Origin: an uncultured Erysipelotrichaceae bacterium
Lineage (GTDB): Bacteria > Bacillota_I > Bacilli_A > RF39 > UBA660
Length of the DNA: 8,399 nucleotides
NCBI GenBank assembly: GCA_902803685.1
Contig: CADCQR010000128.1
Span: forward strand, 1-8,399
Direction: 5' to 3'
Part shown: piece after piece, positions 1 through 5,964 of the stretch
Numbering within the stretch: position 1 is the first letter of the stretch
How the letters are laid out: every line of letters begins with the position of its first letter
Made by a program: the position numbers and the translations under genes
The notes under the pieces: model-generated
Databases searched by the model: none
What the model saw: the letters and a program-made list of their open reading frames with translations, nothing else
What the model was told of the DNA's origin: nothing

Positions 1-49
1 AAATAAAATAAAGAACATTGTGTATTAATTATAATTATGGGGGAATACA

Positions 50-1252
50 ATGGAAATTTTAGATAATGAAACTCAGCAGCTTGCAGTAGAATGTGTCTTG
101 GAAGAAATGCAAAAAGCAGAGGAAATAGTTAATAGTTGGAATGCATCATGGCTTGAGCGGTTTTTAAATGCTTATTGTTTGCCACTACATTATAAAGTTA
201 GCGAGACTACCGTAAGGGATATTGAAAAAAGTTATGATAATAAATATAACTTGGCCAACGCATTTTATTCTAGGGATAGTATTGGTGTTCCTCTTGCCAA
301 GGTAACTTTATTTGGTAATGTTTATGGAATGTGCGAACCTTTTGAAGTTGAATTTGGGAAAATTGATTGGTATGGTATGAATTCACATAAGGCAACAAGA
401 CATTTTTCGTTTAATAATAATGGTGTTATTGAGTTCTCGAAATCTGTTAAGTCCGATAAAAGACAAACTCCACAGCATCCAAAAACAATTTCTTATAATA
501 CATCATTTAATGTGTTGGCAGATGGTTTTGATATATCAATTATTATTGATCAATTAACTGATGGTTGGGATGAAAAAAATAAGTATAATTATCTTACTTT
601 TTCATTAAAAGGCAACATATTAACAGAAAAACTTGATGATATTGAAATAGTTAGGGATTTAAGCACTGGAAGACGATTAGTTAGAGTTGCGAAAAAATAT
701 GATAAGAAGAATGGAGAAAATAATGCGTCTGTTATATTTGAAGCCGAATTAAATGCAGATGATAGTTTAAAAAACGGTGCTATTATGATAGAAACTCACA
801 AGAGGAATGGCAAAGTAAATGGTACCTATAGGTTTGATATTAGTCTAAAAAAAGGAGTTCGTGCTAATTTCTATTCTAGAAAAGGTACAAGAATTAATTT
901 GATGAGTAATCCTGTACTACTTGGTACGGTTAACACATTGTTATCACCAATAAAACAAGGTCATAATAGTGGTGATATTATTGTGTCTACTTTTTCTGAT
1001 TCAGCCCAGACAGCAATTGCTAAAAGTTTATGTGAAAGAGTGATTTCTTTTGATAATTCTGATTTTAATATGGAATCTGTAAACCAGGCGGAGAAAAAAA
1101 TAATAGAAATGGTAAAATGTATTAAAGGCGAATTACCTTTGCCTGGTTTGATTAGTAGAATTGATGATTGTTTAGAAAAAGTACATAAAAATCAAAATGT
1201 TTGTGCAGGTGGAAATGCTGTATTGAAGTTAGAATCGTCTAAGAAACAGTAG
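50..1252 (+). CDS. Hypothetical soluble protein, 400 aa
   Basis: I do not recognise this protein. The ATG start follows a G-rich SD (GGGGG, 39-43) at a spacing of 6 nt, and the gene ends in TAG. There is no signal peptide and no membrane segment, so it is probably cytoplasmic. Residues 1-50 look helical and acidic. Roughly 75-300 alternate short hydrophobic and charged stretches, as in beta-rich folds, and 315-375 look helical again. The C-terminal tail after about 380 is polar and Lys/Ser-rich. No catalytic motif (Walker, HxH, zinc cysteine pairs, helix-turn-helix) stands out; the few cysteines are scattered. A TATAAT at 30-35 lies so close to the SD that it may not be the real promoter. A weak hairpin with a T-run follows at 1263-1284, so it seems to be a single-gene unit. 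The reading frame is certain; function is unknown. Confidence 0.85.
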   Translation: MEILDNETQQLAVECVLEEMQKAEEIVNSWNASWLERFLNAYCLPLHYKVSETTVRDIEKSYDNKYNLANAFYSRDSIGVPLAKVTLFGNVYGMCEPFEVEFGKIDWYGMNSHKATRHFSFNNNGVIEFSKSVKSDKRQTPQHPKTISYNTSFNVLADGFDISIIIDQLTDGWDEKNKYNYLTFSLKGNILTEKLDDIEIVRDLSTGRRLVRVAKKYDKKNGENNASVIFEAELNADDSLKNGAIMIETHKRNGKVNGTYRFDISLKKGVRANFYSRKGTRINLMSNPVLLGTVNTLLSPIKQGHNSGDIIVSTFSDSAQTAIAKSLCERVISFDNSDFNMESVNQAEKKIIEMVKCIKGELPLPGLISRIDDCLEKVHKNQNVCAGGNAVLKLESSKKQ

Positions 1253-1262
1253 CTATAAAAGT

Positions 1263-1284
1263 AAATTAATCATTTTTAATTTTT
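1263..1284 (+). terminator. Weak AT-only terminator after the 400-aa gene
   Basis: AAATTAA (1263-1269) pairs with TTAATTT (1276-1282) around a 6-nt loop, followed by Ts to 1284. All seven pairs are A-T, so the hairpin is weak and the call rests mainly on its position 11 nt after the stop codon. Confidence 0.4.
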
Positions 1285-1433
1285 GTATATTGCCTTATAA
1301 GTTAAGAAATTAACTTGAATTATTCATATTAATTTTTGGGTTAGACGTGAATAAGCATTATTCTTAAACAAATTTAATTTTAAAATTATATATTATTTGA
1401 TAATTGCAAGTAAACTTTTATGTAGTTAAATAA

Positions 1434-1462
1434 TTGCTTAACATTTTAAAGTGCGTTATAAT
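1434..1462 (+). promoter_or_regulatory. Sigma-A-type promoter for tRNA-Thr
   Basis: A -35 box TTGCTT (1434-1439) and a perfect -10 box TATAAT (1457-1462) are separated by exactly 17 nt. Transcription would start near 1469, giving a leader of about 85 nt before the mature tRNA end at 1555, to be trimmed by RNase P. A further TTGACA (1467-1472) lies downstream but has no good -10 partner. Confidence 0.7.
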
Positions 1463-1554
1463 TGTATTGACATTGCAATGAAGCTATTTTTAGTTTTATT
1501 TAGTTATTATGTATTTTATAGATGAATAGCTAAATATAAGATTTGCTTATGTTT

Positions 1555-1628
1555 GCCGATATAGTTTAGTGGTAAAACAGGTCCTTGGTAAGGATCAGCG
1601 GTAAGTTCGATTCTTACTTTCGGCACCA
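1555..1628 (+). tRNA. tRNA-Thr (anticodon GGU)
   Basis: A full cloverleaf can be drawn by hand. The acceptor is GCCGATA (1555-1561) against TTTCGGC (1618-1624). The D-stem is GTTT/AAAC with an AGTGGTA loop. The anticodon stem is GGTCC/GGATC with loop TTGGTAA, placing GGT at 1587-1589, which reads threonine codons ACC/ACU. The variable loop is 4 nt, the T-stem is a perfect GTAAG/CTTAC with loop TTCGATT, the discriminator is A1625 and CCA is encoded (1626-1628). One acceptor pair, 6:67, is U-U (T1560/T1619), and one anticodon-stem pair is G-U. It is a lone tRNA gene with its own promoter and terminator. Confidence 0.95.
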
Positions 1629-1640
1629 TATTGATACTAA

Positions 1641-1670
1641 AATCGAACTTTTTCGGTTCGCTTTTTTTTT
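1641..1670 (+). terminator. Rho-independent terminator of the tRNA gene
   Basis: CGAAC (1644-1648) pairs with GTTCG (1656-1660) around a 7-nt loop, followed by C and nine Ts (1662-1670). Upstream As can extend the pairing into the T-run beyond one mismatch. It lies 15 nt after the CCA end, as expected for a monocistronic tRNA. Confidence 0.85.
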
Positions 1671-1679
1671 GTTTTATAA

Positions 1680-1910
1680 CATGCTGTGCCTTTTGGTATT
1701 GAGTACGATGGATTTGCTGAGCGCAGCGTTTATGGAGTAACTGGTTATTTACCACGAAAGTGCACTCCTAGGGAAGAATTAAAAGGTTCTAATTTATTAA
1801 CAGAATCAGAAGTTCAGTACTTGTTTCAGCAAAATGATGATTTAGCTTTTTCTTCTGGTAACAAGGTTTTTACATTGACTGGCTCTTCTAATAATCCATG
1901 TAATAAATAG
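1680..1910 (+). pseudogene. Possible gene remnant behind tRNA-Thr
   Basis: An open frame of about 76 codons runs from just after an in-frame TAA (1677-1679) to TAG at 1908-1910. The only usable early start is GTG at 1686, with no SD, and the frame begins right after the tRNA terminator with no promoter visible. The translation looks protein-like (aromatic and Gly-rich start, then an acidic helix-like part around ESEVQYLFQQNDD) but I recognise no family. Codon and base use look somewhat richer in G and C (CGC, AGC, CGA, AGG) than in neighbouring genes. I infer a C-terminal fragment of a longer gene left beside the tRNA. It could instead be a small orphan gene or a chance frame. Confidence 0.4.
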
Positions 1911-1977
1911 GATGCGCAATCATACTGTTTTAAATTTTATTTTATTAAAATTTGTGTGATATTATTTTAAACAAAAA

Positions 1978-1983
1978 TATAAT
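1978..1983 (+). promoter_or_regulatory. Candidate -10 box for the 163-aa gene
   Basis: TATAAT lies about 55 nt before the start codon at 2039. The best -35-like element is TTGTGT (1952-1957), 20 nt away, longer than ideal. An AT-only hairpin AAATTTTA/TAAAATTT (1932-1939/1946-1953) lies upstream. In DNA this AT-rich a lone TATAAT is weak evidence. Confidence 0.35.
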
Positions 1984-2038
1984 AATTAAAAATATTAGTA
2001 ATATTATTTATTAAGTAGTTTATTAAAGGGGAATTTAA

Positions 2039-2530
2039 ATGGACTTAATAAATAATAATTTTGTAAGAATTAGTAGATCTGATATGTTTAATATATTATT
2101 AAAAATGTCTAATGATGATGTTTTTGAGGAGACAAGGGTATTGCTGTTAAAACTGTTATCTTATGAGGCTTCTAATGATGAATATGCTCATGATATTTAT
2201 TTTAGTGTTGATAGTAAATTTGTTAAAACTTTGGTTGGTCATTATCCTTTGTGTATAAAAAGGCAAACTTTATTAAATTCTTGTTTTCATGCAGCTCGGC
2301 TTAATGAATATGACATTTTGTTTAAATTGGGCATGCTTTTACCGATGTTTGAGGTGCCTTTAGATAATATGGGAGATTTATCTGACTTTGTTTTAACTCA
2401 TAGTATAAATCCTAATGAATATTTTGATGGTGAAAAAGACAGGATTATATATGATGATGTTGTTAAATCTTTTAAGAGGGCTTTTATATATGGAAATTTT
2501 GAAGGTGAAAAGACTTTAAATAAGTGTTGA
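2039..2530 (+). CDS. Hypothetical protein, 163 aa
   Basis: I do not recognise this protein. The ATG is set by a strong SD, AAAGGGG (2025-2031), 7 nt upstream, and the gene stops with TGA, showing TGA is not read as tryptophan here. There is no signal peptide or membrane segment. Residues 14-45 and 66-105 look like successive amphipathic helices rich in Leu, and residues 105-163 are acidic with Tyr and Phe. The overall look is an all-helical cytoplasmic protein, perhaps an adaptor. It contains no enzyme motif. It is closed by its own hairpin terminator 43 nt after the stop, so it is probably not co-transcribed with the ATPase that follows. The frame is certain; function is unknown. Confidence 0.85.
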   Translation: MDLINNNFVRISRSDMFNILLKMSNDDVFEETRVLLLKLLSYEASNDEYAHDIYFSVDSKFVKTLVGHYPLCIKRQTLLNSCFHAARLNEYDILFKLGMLLPMFEVPLDNMGDLSDFVLTHSINPNEYFDGEKDRIIYDDVVKSFKRAFIYGNFEGEKTLNKC

Positions 2531-2573
2531 CTTTTGATTTAAAATGTAAATTTTGTAAATAATTATTTAATAT

Positions 2574-2603
2574 ACAAATCTATTTATTAAGATTTGTTTT
2601 TTT
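2574..2603 (+). terminator. Rho-independent terminator after the 163-aa gene
   Basis: ACAAATCT (2574-2581) pairs perfectly with AGATTTGT (2590-2597) around an 8-nt loop, and the stem runs into seven Ts (2597-2603). Confidence 0.8.
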
Positions 2604-2604
2604 A

Positions 2605-2613
2605 TGGTAAAAT
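2605..2613 (+). promoter_or_regulatory. Candidate extended -10 promoter of the ATPase gene
   Basis: TGGTAAAAT fits an extended -10 element (TG, one base, then TAAAAT at 2608-2613). It follows immediately after the preceding terminator and lies about 57 nt before the ATPase start. No good -35 is visible, which extended -10 promoters can tolerate. Confidence 0.4.
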
Positions 2614-2669
2614 TAATTTGTGTTTAAGTGATTAATTAACATGGGTAAAAATAATTTTAGGGTGATTTT

Positions 2670-5069
2670 ATGAGTGAAGTTGATGAAAAAAAAGAGTTGT
2701 TAGAAGAAGATAAAGTTGATAGAAAAAGTAATGGATTGTCAAATGAAGAAGTGGCTGATAGAAAAAATAAAGGTTTGGTAAATTTTAATGACTCACCTAA
2801 GACAAAAACAATCAAACAGATTATATTTGATAATTTCTTTACATATTTCAATTTTTTAAATTTAGCATTAGGTGCTGCAGTCTTCATTGCTAGCTTTATA
2901 AATGGTGATTTCTTATATGGTTTAAAAAATTGCTTGTTTATGGGGGTTATAATAGTTAATTCTATTATTAGTATTGTGGAAGAAATCATATCTAAAAAAA
3001 TAATTGATAAGTTATCTGTTGTATCTGAAACAAAGGTAGATACTATAAGGGATGGTAAGGTTGAAGTCTTGTCATTAGAAGATATTGTTTTAGATGATGT
3101 TATAAAATTATCCTTGGGTCATCAGGTTGTAGCTGATAGCGTTGTATTAGAGGGTGAACTAGAAGTAAGTGAGTCTTTAATAACCGGAGAAAGCGATGCA
3201 ATAAAAAAGGGTGTTGGTGACCAACTCTTATCTGGATCATTTATTGTCTCTGGAACAGCTTTAGCTAAAGTTATACATGTTGGTTCTGATAATTATGTAT
3301 CGAAGATTTCTAATGAGGCTAAGTATAAGAAAGATGTTAATTCAGTAGTTATGGAGTCTTTCACAAAAATGTTAAAGGTATTGTCAATAATGATTATACC
3401 TATAGGTATTGTTATGTTGATTAGCCAATATATGGTTACTAAAAATCTGCCAGAAAGTGTATTTACAACAGTTGCCTCTTTAATTGGCATGATTCCTGAA
3501 GGATTGGTTTTATTGACTTCTTCTGTTATGGCGGTAGGCGTTATTAAGTTGTATAGAGTTCATGTTTTGGTTCAACAACTTTATGCTATTGAAACATTAG
3601 CTAGAGTAGATGCGATATGCCTAGATAAGACAGGAACCTTGACTGAAGGAAGGATGATTGTTAAAGATCTTCTTGAAACAAAGAAGTATAATAAGCAAGA
3701 GGTAGAGAAATATTTGAAAGAATATACTTTAGCTAGTGACGATTCTAATCAAACTATGTTGGCATTAAAAGATTATTATAAGGGCGAACCGATTTCAGCT
3801 AATGATAAAATTAATTTTTCATCTGAACGAAAGTTTTCTGCTATAGAATTTGATGATTATTCTTTGTATCTTGGTGCCCCTGACATTGTTTTAAAGTCTA
3901 AGGTTGACACTAAGATAAATGATTATGTTGAGGACTATAGAGTATTGGCATTAGGAATTAAGAAAGGTAAGATTGATAAATCGTTAAATGGAATAGAGTC
4001 TATTGGTTATGTTTTAATTGAAGATGTTATTAGGCCTTCGGCAAAAGATACTTTGGATTATTTTAAAAATAATGGAGTCGATGTGAAAATAATATCTGGA
4101 GATAATATTAAGACAGTTATGTCTATAGCCAGGAAGGTTGGTTTGAATGATATAAGAGGAATTGATATAGGAGAATTGTCTACTGAAGAATTATTAGATG
4201 TTATAGATAATTATCAGATATTTGGTAGAGCAAAACCTGAACAGAAAAAAGTAATTGTAAAGTATTTGAAAAAGCAAGGCCATACTGTTGCTATGACGGG
4301 TGACGGTGTCAATGATGTATTGGCATTAAAGGAAAGTGATTGTGCTATTTCTGTTAAATCTGGTTCCGATGCAGCGAGAAATGTTTCTCAATTAATTTTA
4401 TTAGACGATGATTTTAATTCTTTGCCTGGAGTTGTTGCTGAAGGACGTCAAACTATAAATAATGTACAACGTAGTTCTTCTTTATTATTGGTAAAGACAT
4501 TGTATACTATTATGTTAATTTTATTTAGCATTTTATCATTTCAAAAATACTTTTTCATACCGATTCAATTAACATTCATTACCACATTTACAATAGGTTT
4601 GCCATCATTTATATTAGCATTAGAGCCAAATCACGAATTAGTTAAGGGTAACTTCTTGTTTAAAGTTTTTTCTAAGAGTTTGCCAACTGCTTTAACTGTT
4701 GTATTTAATGTTGTTCTAGTATCGGCTTTTTCTTCAACATTTAATCTTTCATACGAACTACAGAGCAGTATTAGTGTAATATTGACAACTATAACTGGTT
4801 TATATTATTTATTTAAAATTTGTTATCCACTTAATTTTTATAGAGGCACTTTATTTTATACAATGACTATAGGTTTTATTTACTGTTTATTTGTACAGCC
4901 TACATTCTTTAATATACTGCCAATTGATAAAGTTAGTTTTTTGATTGTTTTAGTCTTAGCGATAGATTCTTTCTATATTTATAAATTATTAAATTTTGCA
5001 GTAACTCTTTTATTCCATAAATTTGATGAAACTATAAAAGTAGAGTCTAATATCTATAAAGTAGATTAA
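2670..5069 (+). CDS. CtpE-like P-type cation-transporting ATPase, 799 aa
   Basis: This is a complete ATP-driven cation pump in the cytoplasmic membrane. Start ATG follows the SD TAGGGTGAT (2658-2666). Visible order: charged N-terminus (1-50), membrane helices 1-2 (about 60-105), actuator domain with TGES (172-175), helices 3-4 (about 234-295) with PEGL (276-279), phosphorylation site DKTGT with Asp319, a short nucleotide-binding domain with ERKFSA (386-391) and GAPD (402-405), ISGD (475-478), the TGDGVND hinge (543-549), and six C-terminal helices (about 604-777). All catalytic residues are present. PEGL and the GLPSFILALEPN stretch (643-654) recall bacterial CtpE-type pumps; mycobacterial CtpE is reported to move Ca2+. 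TM6 lacks the NxxTD ion-site signature of SERCA-type pumps, so the ion, Ca2+ or another divalent cation, is inferred. Next to it are only genes of unknown function, each apparently a separate unit. Confidence 0.93.
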   Translation: MSEVDEKKELLEEDKVDRKSNGLSNEEVADRKNKGLVNFNDSPKTKTIKQIIFDNFFTYFNFLNLALGAAVFIASFINGDFLYGLKNCLFMGVIIVNSIISIVEEIISKKIIDKLSVVSETKVDTIRDGKVEVLSLEDIVLDDVIKLSLGHQVVADSVVLEGELEVSESLITGESDAIKKGVGDQLLSGSFIVSGTALAKVIHVGSDNYVSKISNEAKYKKDVNSVVMESFTKMLKVLSIMIIPIGIVMLISQYMVTKNLPESVFTTVASLIGMIPEGLVLLTSSVMAVGVIKLYRVHVLVQQLYAIETLARVDAICLDKTGTLTEGRMIVKDLLETKKYNKQEVEKYLKEYTLASDDSNQTMLALKDYYKGEPISANDKINFSSERKFSAIEFDDYSLYLGAPDIVLKSKVDTKINDYVEDYRVLALGIKKGKIDKSLNGIESIGYVLIEDVIRPSAKDTLDYFKNNGVDVKIISGDNIKTVMSIARKVGLNDIRGIDIGELSTEELLDVIDNYQIFGRAKPEQKKVIVKYLKKQGHTVAMTGDGVNDVLALKESDCAISVKSGSDAARNVSQLILLDDDFNSLPGVVAEGRQTINNVQRSSSLLLVKTLYTIMLILFSILSFQKYFFIPIQLTFITTFTIGLPSFILALEPNHELVKGNFLFKVFSKSLPTALTVVFNVVLVSAFSSTFNLSYELQSSISVILTTITGLYYLFKICYPLNFYRGTLFYTMTIGFIYCLFVQPTFFNILPIDKVSFLIVLVLAIDSFYIYKLLNFAVTLLFHKFDETIKVESNIYKVD

Positions 5070-5097
5070 TTACTGTTGTATATTAATTATATTTTTT
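5067..5097 (+). terminator. Weak candidate terminator after the ATPase
   Basis: TAATTA (5067-5072) can pair with TAATTA (5084-5089) across an 11-nt loop, followed by six Ts (5092-5097). The stem is only A-T and starts at the stop codon itself, so this is a tentative call. Confidence 0.3.
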
Positions 5098-5098
5098 C

Positions 5099-5128
5099 TT
5101 GATTATCTTGCTGCTGTTATCATACAAT
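5099..5128 (+). promoter_or_regulatory. Promoter of the 203-aa gene
   Basis: TTGATT (5099-5104) and TACAAT (5123-5128) are 18 nt apart, predicting transcription from about 5135. The most upstream in-frame ATG (5127) falls inside this -10 box, which argues that translation starts later, at 5184. Confidence 0.5.
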
Positions 5129-5183
5129 GATATTATGTAGCCGTTTTATGGAATTGACTATATGGGTGAGGGAAGTTGATAAT

Positions 5184-5795
5184 ATGAATAATTTTCAAAT
5201 AATAGACGGAAATGTTGAAAGAGCTTTTATGTCTAATAAAGGTATACTTTGTAGAAAGCGTTGCCCTGTTCAGTATTTATCAGATGCTAATGGGATAGTT
5301 GTCTCAAGACCTTATTATCATATAATGAATTTGGGGGATAATCATTTTGGAGTATGTCAGTTGCTCGGAGATTTTGATAAGGATCAATATTATTCTTTTG
5401 ATGATTATTTAAATGGTTTTTATAAAGACACTAAAAAAGGCAGTGAGGCTTCTCCTAAAATTAAATGTGGAATAATCAGGCTTGATATAGATAGTGATGG
5501 TACTGTTATTGAAAGTGTTGTTTCTCCTCTTTTGTTTGATGGATTAGAAAAAAATCAAGAGAAAACCTGCACGGTTCTTTATAATGATAAGTTTGGTTAT
5601 TTTGATTTGGATGTTGATTCTGATATGTACGCTCAGTTGTTTGTTCCAGCAGTTTTAGACTATGCAGGTAAATTTTATGACGGTGTTGCTATTGGCAGAA
5701 CAGGCGATTATAAGGGGTATATATTGAGAAATCCTATTATAGAGGACAGGAATAATTTGGAAAACACAGATGATCCAAAAAGATTTATTCTTTGA
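5184..5795 (+). CDS. Hypothetical protein with Asp-rich stretches, 203 aa
   Basis: I do not recognise this protein. The frame is open from an ATG at 5127, but that codon has no SD and lies in the likely -10 box. ATG 5184 has the SD GAGGGAAG (5168-5175) 8 nt upstream, so I start there. There is no signal peptide or membrane helix. Residues 1-100 look beta-rich with several Tyr and Gly. DIDSDG (101-106) resembles the DxDxDG calcium-binding loop of EF-hand and dockerin-type sites, though a Glu at loop position 12 is missing; DLDVDSD follows at 141-147. Metal binding is therefore only a possibility. Two cysteines lie close together (23 and 27). The gene sits between a cation pump and an AAA+ gene, but a terminator at 5835-5857 separates it from the latter. 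Stop is TGA. Confidence 0.85.
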   Translation: MNNFQIIDGNVERAFMSNKGILCRKRCPVQYLSDANGIVVSRPYYHIMNLGDNHFGVCQLLGDFDKDQYYSFDDYLNGFYKDTKKGSEASPKIKCGIIRLDIDSDGTVIESVVSPLLFDGLEKNQEKTCTVLYNDKFGYFDLDVDSDMYAQLFVPAVLDYAGKFYDGVAIGRTGDYKGYILRNPIIEDRNNLENTDDPKRFIL

Positions 5796-5834
5796 TTGAA
5801 TTTATTTGTTAGATTGTTTTTATTGTTTATGATG

Positions 5835-5857
5835 AAGAAGAGAATATCTTCTTTTTT
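5835..5857 (+). terminator. Rho-independent terminator after the 203-aa gene
   Basis: AAGAAGA (5835-5841) pairs with TCTTCTT (5847-5853) around the loop GAATA, and a T-run follows to 5857. It lies 39 nt after the stop codon. Confidence 0.7.
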
Positions 5858-5864
5858 ATATTGT

Positions 5865-5893
5865 GGTACAAATTTTAGAGTAGAATATATAAT
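5865..5893 (+). promoter_or_regulatory. Candidate promoter of the AAA+ operon
   Basis: A perfect -10 TATAAT (5888-5893) lies 17 nt after GGTACA (5865-5870), which matches the -35 consensus only in its ACA half. Start would be near 5900, giving a leader of about 65 nt. Confidence 0.45.
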
Positions 5894-5964
5894 TTGAGTT
5901 GTTTTTTATCTTTTTGTGTCTTAGAATAGGTAATAGACTTCAGTTTTAGGTGGGGAGGATGGAT

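Larger units (their letters stand above)
1253..1554. other. AT-rich intergenic stretch without a gene
   Basis: About 300 bases between the 400-aa gene and the tRNA hold no credible gene. Visible structures are the weak terminator at 1263-1284, a hairpin AAGTTAA-GAAA-TTAACTT (1299-1316) with a GAAA tetraloop but no T-run, a second hairpin GAATAA-GCA-TTATTC (1349-1363), and the tRNA promoter at 1434-1462. The two middle hairpins lack terminator tails and have no assigned role. Confidence 0.6.

Noticed and set aside
1376..1387. Palindrome AATTTTAAAATT
   Set aside because: It is made only of A and T in very AT-rich spacer and is expected by chance.
1606..1628. Integration site with a duplicated tRNA end
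   Set aside because: I looked for a second copy of the tRNA 3' end in the window and found none; no integrase is present, so no attachment site is annotated.
1516..1755. 79-aa minus-strand frame across the tRNA
   Set aside because: It is the antisense of the tRNA gene and its terminator. The KVRIELTADPYQG-like text is a typical spurious translation of a tRNA complement, and no SD is seen.
2527..2530. TGA as tryptophan (Mycoplasma code)
   Set aside because: TGA ends two well-supported genes directly before hairpin terminators, and tryptophan is TGG throughout.
2657..2989. 110-aa minus-strand frame
   Set aside because: It is the complement of the ATPase N-terminus; the Ser/Leu/Phe-rich text mirrors the Lys/Glu-rich codons of the real gene.
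3293..3490. 65-aa minus-strand frame
   Set aside because: It lies wholly antisense to the ATPase coding region and has no independent support.
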